NCBI RefSeq assembly: GCF_905115235.1
Contig: NW_024037034.1
Span: forward strand, 434,001 to 498,000
Length of the DNA: 64,000 nt
Direction of reading: 5' to 3'
Source: Hermetia illucens
Lineage: Eukaryota; Arthropoda; Insecta; Diptera; Stratiomyidae
The stretch's first letter is position 1. Each line of letters opens with the position of its first letter. Under the pieces are notes generated by a model. The model saw only the letters and a list, made by a program, of their open reading frames with translations, had not been told where the DNA came from and searched no databases. Shown piece after piece: positions 32,401 through 44,111 of the stretch. The position numbers and the translations under genes are program-made.

Positions 32401-33485
32401 CAAGTCGGAATACCGGAAGCTCGCACTTCGGGTATAAAGGTTTTGTGTTCATCTTATCTAAGAAATTTCAACGCACATTTTTCTATCCGTATATAGCTAC
32501 AAATCGATCATACTCCTTGATATTTCTCCAAACTACGAGACATACGTACATATTACAGCCGTAGATATTACGCGCACCCTAAACAAACAAACTGCTTATT
32601 TCCGAATACTGTACACATATATGCACATATATGAATTGATCGTACCCATATTTCCGATTTATCATACTTCTTGTATCTATCTGAATTAGCCACTACCCGC
32701 AAAGTCCATTAGCACGCATATAATATATACCTACATACCCACATGTCTGGTTGGAATATTTGATATTCACATACAAATGAATAAAAAACTAAAACAAAAT
32801 AATCCTTTTCCACCCAATTCATAGGAACTTACTTTGTTGTGGTATTGACGAATTGATATCTGATGATGACGTCATGCAGGTTGTAGAGTCCACGAAATTC
32901 CCAAAAAATTCGAAAGTTTTACCCCCTATAACTTTGTTAATAATAGTTTGATTTTCTTCAAACTTCACCAAATTATGCATTATGTTCTTCTTTATACGCA
33001 TGCCAAATTTTGTACTTCTGGGATGAACATAAGGGGGGTGCCGGGTAAATTTCTAAAATGTGGAAATATACTATTATTAACTTTATTTGTGCAGATATCG
33101 CAACCGGATATATTTTGAGGCCTAGATTTTGTAGAGATGCACTACTGTGATTTTTTTCAGATTTTTCGGCTGGATAGGTTCTGAGAACGAGACCTGTTAC
33201 ACTTTTTGATGGTCATATTTTGAGCCCTCACTCCCCTATGTTTCACCTAATTTCAAATATTGAACCAGTTTCGAAAAGTACTAATTGAGACCTTTAATTT
33301 GATACCCCACATGGCTACATTCTGTACAAAAAAATTTTGCAGCCTGCTTTCACATGTATGGGGAGCCCCCCCTTAAACTTAACACAAAATGGCGCCAGTT
33401 GCTGCATGTAAAGGGAACGGCAGATCACATACTCTTACCAATTTTCGTGACAATCGGTCCAGCCGTTTCCGAATAAATCGGCTGT

Positions 33486-33516
<31 letters not shown>

Positions 33517-34658
33517 GGACAGACAGACATCGAATCGATTCTAATAAGGTTTTGTTTCACACAAAACCTTAAAAAGGGCCAGGGAGAATTAGATTCTTCT
33601 TGAATGGAATTTAAATATTTCACTGGAATTTCAATTATTCTCGTTAATTATGACGTCAGCATCTTATTTGTATGGCTTAGGATGCTATTAATTAGCACGA
33701 AATTGATAAGTTTGAACTGCTATAACTTTCCCATTAATAGTTGGATTTTTATGAAACCTGGCATGTGTATGCACGAGGCTGTCCTCTATGTCGGTACAAA
33801 ATTTAATACACTTAGGATGAATTTAAGGGTAGTTTTTTAGTCTATTTCTAAAAGTTGATAATATACTATTAGTAAATTTTTTGAGCAGATACCGGAATGG
33901 GACATCTCTCGAAGATTAGATATCACATAAGTGTTTTACACAAAACCTTAAAAAGGGCTGCAGATAAATAGATTCTTCATAAATGTGACTTTAATATTCC
34001 ACGCGAATGTCAATTATTCCGGGTAATTATGACGTCAGCATCCGATTTGCATGGCTTTGGAAGCAGTAAACTCGCGCGAAATTGCTAAGTTTGAACTGCT
34101 ATAACTTTGGTGTTAATTGCCTGATTTCTATGAAATTTAGGGCATATACACGAAATATTGTCCTCTATGCTGGTACAGAATCCGGAAGTCCTAGGATGAA
34201 TTTAATGGGGGTTTTTCAGTAAATTTCTAAAAAGTAGTAATATACTATTAGTAAGTTTATTTGAGCAGATATCGGAATGGGAGATATTTTGAGGCCTAGA
34301 TTTCATCTAGGCGCACCACCCTGATTTTTTTCGGATTTTTGGGTTGAGTAGTTTCCGAAAATGAGTCCTGTCTCACTTCAAATGCGTACATTTTGACTCC
34401 TTACTCACGTACTTTGCAATTTATGCCAAAACTAATGTCAGTTTCGGAAAGTACAAATCGAGACCTTTCATTTGATACCCTACACAACTATATCCGGTGA
34501 AAAAAATTTTTGAATCCCCCCTTTGCATGTATGGGGAGCCCTCCTTTAAACTCCACCTAAATTTATGCCACTCGCTGAATGCGTGGGATTTCATAGTTCC
34601 CATCTGTCCACCAAATTTCGTTCGGATCGGTTTAGCCATTTTGGAGAAAAATGCGTGT

Positions 34659-34698
<40 letters not shown>

Positions 34699-34744
34699 TT
34701 GAATTGATTTTAATAAGGTTTTGTTTTACACAAAACCTTAAAAA
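32401..34744. mobile_element. GACA-repeat insertion in Polinton A (two fused monomers)
   Basis: Starts 'caagtcggaataccgg' right after an A run and ends after the terminal hairpin and a few A's before 'caatcaggttgg'. Copy B has the uninterrupted A tract at 39,903-39,912, so the limits are certain to within the A run. The first unit (32,401-33,570) is a diverged type with its own GACA tract near 33,487. The second (33,571-34,739) is the common monomer type, tract near 34,666. No open frame of note. The whole moved as one unit. Confidence 0.85.
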
Positions 34745-34790
34745 CAATCAGGTTGGATATACACACATTTCAAAATTTATCATTGACTAT

Positions 34791-35514
34791 TTAAAATTCT
34801 CTTTCAGCTAAATCAACTTCAGGATTTCCCTCATCAACAGCCTCCAGATAACCACTTCTTATGCGAAACGTTTTCTTAGATCTTCCATTCTCCCCCTCCT
34901 CTTTTGCAATAATTTTACTCGATAAAGATTTTTTATTTTGTTTTCTTCGAATCAATCGATCAAACTCCCGCTGAATTCGTATGATATCATCTCCATAATA
35001 ATCATGATGACTTCTATTTCGGCGAAGAACCTCTTTAATTCTTTCCTCTTCCCCTTTTTCAAATTCATTTATTCCATATTTTTGCACCCATTCAACATCA
35101 TCACCACCATCTATGTCGTTGAACGGACAACCCTTCGGATATCGGCTTTTCGTCTTACATCTAGTCAAACCTGGCAACACTTTTCCCATTATAGTAATTT
35201 CGCCATTACCTGAAACAACAACACCAAAATTGCAATGAAAATACACTATTCCCTTCATCACCATCCCACTCACCAAATACTTCAATCTTAACATGTTGCC
35301 AGATTTGAAATGTAAATGTCGTATCGAAATTTCCAGGTTAGCAATCCTCTCCATTCCTTAAGCTTAGTACAAGCACCCTTGAACCATCCTCAGGTGTCAT
35401 ATAAACCTCCAGATAACCCGAATCAATCTTCACGTTGATAATTTTAAAACTCTTCCATACTTGTTCACATATACAATATTTATCTCTATGCGATAACCGC
35501 TCAATCCAAAACAT
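34791..35514 (-). CDS. Polinton A terminal gene, unknown
   Basis: An ATG at 35,514 ('MFWIERLSHRDKYC') opens the gene, and the frame near the right terminal repeat continues to a stop at 34,791. An intron-like GT...AG interval of about 64 bp (around 35,211-35,273) is recognisable in both copies A and B. The C-terminal half is highly charged ('RIQREFDRLIRRKQNKK'), possibly DNA-binding. I do not recognise it. It occupies the region where the older copy C has polymerase B. Copy B: 39,133-39,856. The gene is broken in at least one copy. Confidence 0.5.
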
Positions 35515-35627
35515 GGCTTATCGCTTAACACTTCTAATTTTCCTTCACAACTGACAAACATCACTTTCAAACTTACAATATATTCACCTGCGGTTTAATA
35601 TTCACACAGTCCCTAACATATATCAAC

Positions 35628-35876
35628 TTGATAAGCGATTTCAAGTCACCCAAACAATTAGCACATGGCACCCAAACGATCGCCTCTTATCAGCAACCTC
35701 AGCAACAACAACAACAAAATCAGCCAAGTACATTTAAAATCTACAAAAACCATCATTTTCAAACTTACTACATATTCACCCACGGTCTAATATTCACTCC
35801 CAAATACGTCAACCTGATAAGCAATTCCCCATCACCCAAGCAATACGCACATGACATCCAACAACAACAAAAACGC
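35628..35876. repeat. Polinton A right inverted terminal repeat
   Basis: Inverted complement of the inner part of the left terminal repeat, ending 'caacaacaaaaacgcac', where the RTE-like remnant resumes. It is shorter than the left repeat; the G-rich outer part seen on the left is not present here. Confidence 0.82.
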
Positions 35877-36110
35877 ACGTAATTCACGCTAACGAGAATT
35901 CAACAACCAGTATTGGTCAGAACATGGAAGTCAATGGTAAGCAACTAAAAGGTCGGCCAAAACAATGGTCGCATGATACACTGGATGGAGATTTGAAGGT
36001 CTCGCGATTACATCCTGATCAGGCATTTGATAAAGTAAAATGACGAAACCGATCACGACGAGCCGACCCCGCTTGTGAACTGAAGGCTGAAGAAAAAGAA
36101 GAAAATGTGA
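35877..36110 (+). mobile_element. RTE-like LINE 3' end, right half split by Polinton A
   Basis: Continues from 'cacgtaattcacgctaac' with the coding for 'KGRPKQWSHDTLDGDLK' (here 'KQLKGRPKQW'), then the stop and 'RSRRADPAC' tail. The 155-bp spacer with 'gatggaaacagtgaacagtc' follows to about 36,279, as in the other units. Confidence 0.75.
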
Positions 36111-36279
36111 GGAGCGGTGAACCTGACGGTCCCGTGTCACATAGTTAAAAATTCTATTGGCATTTATTTGTTAGAAAGTAATTTAAATAAATCATTTGAT
36201 GGAAACAGTGAACAGTCAATCTGTCTCTGAGTTTAATATTATTAGCAAATGCGAAGAAATTAACCTACATAAGATATAA

Positions 36280-38872
36280 ACACAAAACCTTAAAAACGGC
36301 TGGGGAGAAGTAGATTCTTCATGAATGGAATTTTAATATTTCAATCTAGTGTCAATTATTCTCGTTAATTATCACGTCAGCATCTTATTTGTATGGCTTA
36401 GGATGCTGTTAATTAGCACGAAATTGATGAGTTTGAACTGCTATAACTTTCCCATTAATAGTTGGATTTTCATGAAACCTGGCATGTGTATGCACGAGGC
36501 TGTCCTCTATGTCGGTGCAAAATTTAGTACACTTAGCATGAACTTAAGGGGAGTTTTTTAATCTATTTCTAAAAGTTGGTAATATACTATTAGTAAATTT
36601 TTTGAGCAGATACCGGAATGGGACGTCTCTCGAAGATTAGATTTCACATAAGTGTTTTACACAAAACCTTAAAAAGGGCTGCAGATAAATAGATTCTTAA
36701 TAAATGTGACTTTAATATCCACGCGAATGTCAATTATTCCGGGTAATTATGACGTCAGCATCTGATTTGCGTGGCTTTGGAAGCAGTAAACTCGCGCGAA
36801 ATTGCTAAGTTTGAACTGCTATAACTTTGGCGTTAATTACGTGACTTCCATGAAATTTAGCACATATATACAAAATATTGTCCCCTATGCTGGTACAATT
36901 CGGAAGTCCTAGGATGAATCTAAGGGGGGTTTTTCAGTAAATTTCTAAAAAGTAGCAATATACTATAAGTAAGTTTATTTGAGCAAATATCGGAATGGGA
37001 CATATTCTGAGGCCTAGATTTCATCTAGGCGCACTCTGGTTTTTTTCGGATTTTCGGGTTGAGTAGTTTCCGAAAATGAGTCCTGTCTCACTTCAAATGC
37101 GTGCATTTTGACTCCTTACTGACGCACTTGGCAATTTATGCCAAAACTAATGTCAGTTTCGGAAAGCACAAATCGAGACCTTTCATTTGATACCCTACAC
37201 AACTATACCCGGTGAAAAAACTTTTTGAATCCCCCTTTTGCATGTATGGGGAGCCCCCCTTTAAACTCCACCTAAATTTATGCCACTCACTGTATGCGTG
37301 GGATTTCATAGTTCCCATCTGTGCACCAAATTTCGTTCGGATCGGTTTAGCGGTTTTGGAGAAAAATGCGTGTGACCGACAGACAGACAGACATTGAATC
37401 GATTTTAATAAGGTTTTGTTTTACACAAAACCTTAAAAAAGGGCTAGGGAGAATTAGATTCTTCTTGAATGGAATTTTAATATTTCACTGGGATTTCAAT
37501 TATTCTCGTTAATTATGACGTCAGCATCTTATTTGTATGGCTTAGGATGCTGTTAATTAGCACGAAATTAATGAGTTTGAACTGCTAAACTTTCCCACTA
37601 ATAGTTGGATTTTCATGAAACCTGGCATGTGTATGCACGAGGCTGTCCTCCATGTCGGTGCAAAATTTAGTACACTGAGCATGAACTAAGGGGAGTTTTT
37701 TAATCTATTTCTAAAAGTTGGTAATATACTATTAGTAAATTTTTTGACCAGATACCGGAATGGGACGTCTCTCGAAGATTAGATTTCACATAAGTGTTTT
37801 ACACAAAACCTTAAAAAGGGCTGCAGATAAGTAGATTTTTCATAAATGTGACTTTAATATTCCACGCGAATGTCAATTATTCCGGGTAATTATGACGTCA
37901 GCATCTGATTTGCATGGCTTTGGAAGCAGTAAACTGGCGCGAAATTGCTAAGTTTGAACTGCTACAACTTTGGCGTTAATTACCTGATTTCCATGAAATT
38001 TAGCCCGTATATACAAAATATTGTCCCCTATGCTGGCACAATTCGGAAGTCCTAGGATGAATAAGGGGGGTTTTTCAGTAAATTTCTAAAAAGTAGTAAT
38101 ATACTATTAGTAAGTTTATTTGAGCAGATATCGGAATGGGACATATTTTGAGGCCTAGATTTTATCTAGGCGCACTCTGGTTTTTTTCGGATTTTTGAGT
38201 TGAGTAATTTCCGAAAATGAGTCCTGTCTCACTTCAAATGCGTGCATTTTGACTCCTTACTCACGCGCTTTGCGATTTATGCCAAAATTAATGTCAGTTT
38301 CGGAAAGTACAAATCGAGACCTTTCATTTGAAATCCTACACAACTATATCCGGTGAAAAAAATTTTTGAATCCCCTTTGCATGTATGGGGAGCCCCCCTT
38401 TAAACTCCACCTAAATTCATAGTGCCGATCTGTGTACCAAATTTCGTTCGGATTGGTTTAGCCGTTTTGGAGAAAAATGCGTGTGACTGACAGACAGATA
38501 GGCAGACAGACAGGCAGACATTGAAGCGATTTTAATAAGGTTTTGTTTTACACAAAACCTTAAAAAGGGCTAGTGAGAATTAGATTCTTCTTAGATGGAA
38601 TTTTAATATTTCACTGGGATTTCAATTATTCCCGTTAATTATGACGTCAGCATCTTATTTGTATGGCTTAGGATGCTGTTAATTAGCACGAAATTGATGA
38701 GTTTGAACTGCTATAACTTTCCCACTAATAGTTGGATTTTCATGAAACCTGGCATGTGTAAGCACGAGGCTGTCCTCTATGTCGGTGCAAAATTTAGTAC
38801 ACTTAGCATGAATTTTAGGGGGAGTTTTTTAATCTATTTCTAAGCGTTGGTAATATACTATTAGTAAATTTT
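36280..38872. repeat. Array of GACA-tract monomers between the two Polintons
   Basis: Two complete monomers (GACA tracts near 37,377 and 38,487) and the first half of a third, cut at about 38,873 where Polinton B begins. The second monomer lacks part of the segment just before its GACA tract. Confidence 0.8.
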
Positions 38873-39060
38873 CGAGTTTGAAAATGATGGTTTTTTTTTT
38901 TTTTTGTAGATTTCAAATGTACTTGGCTGATTTTGTTGTTGTTGTTGAGGTTGCTGATAAGAGGCGACCGTTTGAGTGCCATGTGCTAATTGTTTGGGTG
39001 ACGGGAAATCGCTTATCAAGTTGATATATATGAGGGACTGTGCGAATATTAAACCGCAGG
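38873..39060. repeat. Polinton B terminal repeat (inner part)
   Basis: Matches the inner part of the copy A terminal repeats ('gagtttgaaaatgatgg', T run, 'gtagattt', 'gataagaggcgaccgtttg'). Confidence 0.75.
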
Positions 39061-39132
39061 TGAATATATTGTAAGTTTGAAAGTGATGTTTGTCAGTTGT
39101 GAAGGAAGATTAGAAGTGTTAAGCGATAAGCC

Positions 39133-39856
39133 ATGTTTTGGATTGAGCGGTTATCGCATAGAGATAAATATTGTATATGTGAACAAGTATGGAAGAGTTT
39201 TAAAATTATCAACGTGAAGATTGATTCGGGTTATCTGGAGGTTTATATGACACCTGAGGATGGTTCAAGGGTGCTTGTACTAAGCTTAAGGAATGGAGAG
39301 GATTGCAAACCTGGAAATTTCGATACGACATTTACATTTCAAATCTGGCAACATGTTAAGATTGAAGTATTTGGTGAGTGGGATGGTGATGAAGGCAGTA
39401 GTGTATTTTTATTGCAAATTTGGGGTTGTTGTTTCAGGTAATGGTGAAATTACTGTAATGGGAAAAGTGTTGCCAGGTTTGACAAGATGTAAGACGAAAA
39501 GCCGATATCCGAAGGGTTGTCCGTTCAACGACATAGATGGTGGTGATGATGTTGAATAAGTGCAAAAATATGGAATAAATGAATTTGAAAAAGTGGAAGA
39601 GGAAAGAACTAAAGAGGTTCTTCGCCGAAATGGAAGTCATCATGATTATTATGGAGATGATATCATACGAATTCAGCGGGAGTTTGATCGATTGATTCGA
39701 AAAAAACAAAATAAAAAATCTTTATCGAGTAAAATTATTGCAAAAGAGAAGGGGGAGAATGGAAGATCTAAGAAAACGTTTCGGATAAGCGGTGGTTATC
39801 TGGAGGCTGTTGATGAGGGAAATCTTGAAGTCGATTTAGCTGAAAGAGAATTTTAA
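39133..39856 (+). CDS. Polinton B terminal gene, unknown (broken)
   Basis: Counterpart of the copy A gene at 34,791-35,514, starting 'MFWIERLSHRDKYC' at 39,133, with the same intron-like GT...AG interval near 39,374-39,437 and a charged C-terminal half. Not recognised. Broken in this copy. Confidence 0.48.
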
Positions 39857-40266
39857 ATAGTCAATGATAAATTTTGAAATGTGTGTATATCCAACCTGAT
39901 TGTTTTTTTTTTCTTGTAAATGTTTGTTTATTGTTCATTCTTTTTCTTTATTATATAAGTTTGAAAGGCTTTCACTTGAGGATATTTATAGATGACATGA
40001 CAATGTGGTTTTGAACAAAACCATCGAGACTCCAAAATGATTTTCACATTTTGATATAAGAATGGATGTAAACTAGAATAAAATGATTCATATGATAATA
40101 ATCACATCCAGTAGACTAGCAAAAAAAAGTTTTCTTTCTCTCTCTCTTTTTTATTGAATAGAAGCAGCCGAAAGGGTAGGTAATTTCAATCGTTCAGAGC
40201 CGTATAAATAGATCTCATGACGGTAAATATACAATTAGTTGGTTTTCGCAAATCGATTGGAATAGA

Positions 40267-40905
40267 ATGGAGTTTTTAAATATACTTCTTGTGTTAGGTT
40301 TTGGTGTGCCTTTTCTTTTAGGTAGCCCATTGCCAGTGGTTAATCTTAATACCAACGAAAGTACAAACAATTTAGCGTTTAATCTCGTGCTACCTGATAA
40401 CAATACAGCGCAAGTGACATTATCTTTTCGACTTATGACTGTTAGTACAGTTTCAACAGAAACGAACACGTCGTTTCAAAATGATGCCGATGTTGCTATT
40501 TCATCATCATCATGGCTGACGTCGACGTCAACAACAACAACAACAACAGAACCGTCTAGAAGATATGTTACAGTCGATGAAGCAATAGAAGGATTTCGGC
40601 AAGCTTTGATTAAGAAGGAAATGGAAATAGCTGAAATTATCGAGAGCGAAAATATTTTTTACAGGCACTATAAATTAGAGTTCGATGATGACAAAATTTT
40701 AACAGTTCGATGTACATATGATAGCAACTATTCCATGCGCTCACTGAAAATCGCATGTTATGAATACCATGAGTTCGAAACCGAAAGAATACTCAGTAAT
40801 GGCGAGGTTGAGTATATAAAACAGGCAGATCCAGACTATAGGAGCAATATAGAATTTCTGGACTTGAAGAAAATGAAGCAAACCTATTCTATGAGTATTG
40901 CTTGA
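40267..40905 (+). CDS. Polinton B unknown cargo ORF, 212 codons, secreted-like
   Basis: Same length as in copy A with about 3 residue differences. The hydrophobic start and Ser/Thr-rich stretch are identical. The TATAAATAG box at 40,203-40,211 precedes it. That an ORF of this size stays open in both copies shows both are recent, and may mean the protein was selected in the active element. Confidence 0.6.
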   Translation: MEFLNILLVLGFGVPFLLGSPLPVVNLNTNESTNNLAFNLVLPDNNTAQVTLSFRLMTVSTVSTETNTSFQNDADVAISSSSWLTSTSTTTTTTEPSRRYVTVDEAIEGFRQALIKKEMEIAEIIESENIFYRHYKLEFDDDKILTVRCTYDSNYSMRSLKIACYEYHEFETERILSNGEVEYIKQADPDYRSNIEFLDLKKMKQTYSMSIA

Positions 40906-41260
40906 ACCGCGAACCTGTGCACAACGAATTAAAAAAATGACGACGACGAATAAAAACAACAACGATGTGGACGACGACCTTCAACGTTCTATTGAGAAGT
41001 TGAAACAATTTTTTTGTACCAACAGATTGCTAATTCTTACGGAGCACTTTAACCAATTTATAAGCAGCTATACGTTTTTGAAACCATACGCTGAAATGTC
41101 GCAGAAAGTCAGCCAATTTGGAAAACATTACGTGAGCTGCCCGTGGACATATGACGATGCAAAATGCGGACCAGACACTTGTGAATGTTATAGTGTTCGT
41201 AGGAGAATAAATGAAATGAAAAACCTTCTTCAGTTTTACAAAAGATTAACTAATAAATAA
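40898..41260 (+). CDS. Polinton B unknown cargo ORF, 120 codons
   Basis: Counterpart of 31,049-31,411 with the same 8-base overlap with the ORF before it and the same cysteine-bearing end ('CGPDTCECYSVRRR'). Here an ATG is present 13 codons into the frame. Not recognised. Confidence 0.5.
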   Translation: MLEPRTCAQRIKKMTTTNKNNNDVDDDLQRSIEKLKQFFCTNRLLILTEHFNQFISSYTFLKPYAEMSQKVSQFGKHYVSCPWTYDDAKCGPDTCECYSVRRRINEMKNLLQFYKRLTNK

Positions 41261-41302
41261 ATTTTATTCTTCAATCAAAATTACAGTGTTTCATTGTGAA
41301 CC

Positions 41303-42242
41303 TTAATATATCATATCCTTGGTATTTATCCAGGAATTGTGTTTCGTTGAGAACTCTAGCCACTTCACAAACGCTTGGTTACCATTCCTTTCCAATATTT
41401 TTTCCACAAGATAAATTGACGGATGCTCAGCTTTCAATAGTTCAGGCTCATAAAAACCACCTTCAATTTTATTTCCTTCGTAATCTTCTAATAGATATGT
41501 AACGGGATTGGTAATACGAATTTCGCGAATCTTGAACATTTCCGTGCTCCAATTGGGTGTGTAGCCCTTTTCAAATACATGCTTGTATTTACTTATTTAT
41601 TTATTTATTTATTTATTTTGTATGATCACCCACATTATATTTAAATGGACCCATCACCTTAATGTTGTTGTATACGGTAGACAGGAGTAATTTTTCATTG
41701 GAACTATTCACAGCAGATGGAGCCATTTTAATTGTTCGGTGTTTTTTATTATTGTAGGCATCAACTATATCATCGACCTGATTGATTCACTTGTAGTTTC
41801 CATTCATACTAAACTCTTTCCACATCATATTCTTTAGGGTACGATTGAATCGTTCAACAATTGATGCCTTAAGTGGACTATACGTGGAATAATGATTTAT
41901 TTGATATTTTGTCATAACATTTTTAAAATGTTTGTTGAAGAATTCTTTTCCGTCGTCTGTTTGTAGGTGTTTAGGAATGCGTCCTCGTTGGAGAATCTGT
42001 TCAATTGCTATAGCAACTTCTTTGCCCGTTTTTGTTTTGATGGAAGCCGTCCACGCAAACTTGGAAAACGTGTCGATGATCGTAAGAAGGAAACGGAACC
42101 CCGTATTGTCGCTAACATATGCTCCCATTTCAACTAAATCGGCCTGCCACAAGTCATCCAAACCTTTAATTATAACTGGTCGTCGGTTAAAATTTTTTCG
42201 AGCTGACCTATGTAATTCGTTTACTACTTGCCGTTTGCTCAT
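41303..42242 (-). CDS. Polinton B integrase with chromodomain-like end (broken)
   Basis: The DDE core is open in 41,787-42,242 ('WQADLVEM', 'LTIIDTFSKFAW', 'LQTDDGKEF', 'VERFNRTLK'). A chromodomain-like piece lies at 41,303-41,539. Broken in this copy. Same place as in copy A, convergent with the 120-codon ORF. Confidence 0.85.
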
Positions 42243-42326
42243 TTTAGAATGAACTGAATTTCGTAATATGATTGATAGTTGTATTTGTTGTTTTCAAGGT
42301 ATGACTTGGAACTGTCATCATCATCA

Positions 42327-42695
42327 TCATAGCTTTGTAAGTTCGTCGATTTCAAGTTGAATTTGTCTGTCTATATATTCTTTGAGTTTCTCAATGTTAA
42401 TATCAACGTAGTTCTTTGTAGAAGCATCAGCATCCTCAACGGGTTCTCCAAGATTCTTGAGTTGTTTGAATTTGATGTTGTAATCACCGCTTTCCGTTTT
42501 ATTAAATCCCGCACCATGCAAACCTTGTAGACCATCCTTACCAGGTTTTCCTTCTGGACCTCGGGGACCCGAGGGCCCCCGCTGACCTATAGGACCTTGA
42601 GGACCTTGAGGACCTGGAGGTCCTTGAAGTCCTTGCAAACCACGTTTTCCTCCTCCAGTATCGTTTGAAAATCGACCAAATTTATCAACACCCAT
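42327..42695 (-). CDS. Polinton B collagen-like fibre protein
   Basis: 122 codons, almost identical to 29,637-30,005 (one Gln/Arg difference in the Gly-X-Y region). The 'DASTKNYVD' motif is kept. Confidence 0.88.
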   Translation of the reverse strand: MGVDKFGRFSNDTGGGKRGLQGLQGPPGPQGPQGPIGQRGPSGPRGPEGKPGKDGLQGLHGAGFNKTESGDYNIKFKQLKNLGEPVEDADASTKNYVDINIEKLKEYIDRQIQLEIDELTKL

Positions 42696-42720
42696 TTAAT
42701 AAATGATGTGAGCTGCGTGT

Positions 42721-43701
42721 TTATTCTATTATTTGTGATTCTTTCAATTCTTCAATGATTGATATAATTTCATTGTTATGATTATTGTGACCGGCTTGCT
42801 GTGACGCAATGAGTAACCGCAATCGACTTACTAGTTCATTGGGATCATCCCAATATATATAGTCAATTTGTTTGTTAGACGTTTCCATTAAATTAGGGTT
42901 TTTGCATTTAATATTAGGGGTTCGTGTTAACCCTTTTCCTTCTTTTCTATTTAACAATTTAGAAATTATTCTTGTATATTTAAAGCTTCGATTTCCATTG
43001 ATTTGACTGCTACTGTCATAAGAACGCCTGTGGGCATTAGAGTGTAGAAGAATATTTTTATAATTCTCTAAATCATCGTCGGAATATATTGTTTCATCTG
43101 GATACTTCATAAAAAGCAGTTCATATAAACCCCGACTTCCAATGTAAGATTTTTCATCTACAATTATATGATTATCATCGATTGCGAAATCTGAATTTCC
43201 TATTTTCCACTGATTTCCATCATTGCCATCCCTATATACCCCATAAATACTGTCAATTACAGATGGTTGATTTACATAGATATCTAGATATTGCCTAGCA
43301 ACATCTGAAAAATGATTTTGCTTCAGGTATTCTCCCAGATATTCTTGCCCTTCCGGAGTGGCAACATATTGGCGAACAGCTTTTGTAGAAGACTTAGGAG
43401 TTTCAAAAATGTGTTCATTTTCTTCATAGACACGATCTCTCTTTAATTCCTCATCTTTACATTTAATACGAGCTGATGAAGACTCTTCTTTAAACTCTTG
43501 TTTTCTTATGTCTTGTTCCTGCAATATTTTAGCTTTTTTAACAAATTCTTTGAGGGGTTCCGTGATGGGCTTAAATGTTTCTTCCAACTGAATCTCTGTT
43601 CCGGCTTTGTTAGCTTTCAGCTGTTGATATTTTTTCCTTATTGAATCGGTTGTCTTTACAATATCACTGAGCAACTGTTTGTCAAGCTTTGTTCTTTTCA
43701 T
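42721..43701 (-). CDS. Polinton B DUF8207-like protein
   Basis: 326 codons, about 98% identical to the copy A protein, with the same 'SYIGSRGLYELLFMK' and 'LLHSNAHR' motifs. Function unknown. Confidence 0.7.
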   Translation of the reverse strand: MKRTKLDKQLLSDIVKTTDSIRKKYQQLKANKAGTEIQLEETFKPITEPLKEFVKKAKILQEQDIRKQEFKEESSSARIKCKDEELKRDRVYEENEHIFETPKSSTKAVRQYVATPEGQEYLGEYLKQNHFSDVARQYLDIYVNQPSVIDSIYGVYRDGNDGNQWKIGNSDFAIDDNHIIVDEKSYIGSRGLYELLFMKYPDETIYSDDDLENYKNILLHSNAHRRSYDSSSQINGNRSFKYTRIISKLLNRKEGKGLTRTPNIKCKNPNLMETSNKQIDYIYWDDPNELVSRLRLLIASQQAGHNNHNNEIISIIEELKESQIIE

Positions 43702-43937
43702 TGTTTATGGAATCAGCAACGGATGCAATTGGTCAAATTTCGAAATATATCTGAAATGTTTTGAAATATTCTTTCAATAGGTTTTAGTTTGATTTTGAAC
43801 TGATTTTTGCAGCACCTAAATCGATTTGTTTCTTTTTTGAATTGTTTGGAACTGTCCTCACTGTTGCTGCACTCAAACCGTATTGAACTGTTATCGAACT
43901 GTATTGAACAGCTATTGAGTTGCATCAAACTGATCCT

Positions 43938-44055
43938 TTGAACTGCTTTGAACTGTTCCTGAACTGATTTTAACTGCTTTGAACTGCTCGTGGACTGCTC
44001 CTGAACTGCTTCTGAACTGCTTCTGAATTGCTTTGAACTGCTCCTGAACTGCTAA
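43938..44055. repeat. Minisatellite in Polinton B
   Basis: Shorter version of the 10-bp-unit array at 28,223-28,400, read on the other strand (GCTTTGAACT and variants). Confidence 0.75.
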
Positions 44056-44111
44056 GTTAGTAATGATGCTTTTAATAGATGGGGGGTTCTTTCCATACTG
44101 TGGATTTGCTT

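Larger units (their letters stand above)
22894..35876. mobile_element. Polinton (Maverick) copy A
   Basis: About 13.0 kb between inverted terminal repeats, including a 2.3 kb repeat insertion at 32,401-34,744. Parts in order are: terminal repeat, small gene, major capsid, minor capsid, protease, phospholipase A2-like protein, ATPase, minisatellite, DUF8207-like protein, collagen-like fibre, integrase, two overlapping unknown ORFs, the repeat insertion, a terminal unknown gene, terminal repeat. No DNA polymerase B gene is visible, unusual for the family. The layout looks nearly whole and the inner parts of the two terminal repeats are almost identical, so insertion was recent. Treated as a fossil with a few breaks. 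Confidence 0.9.
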
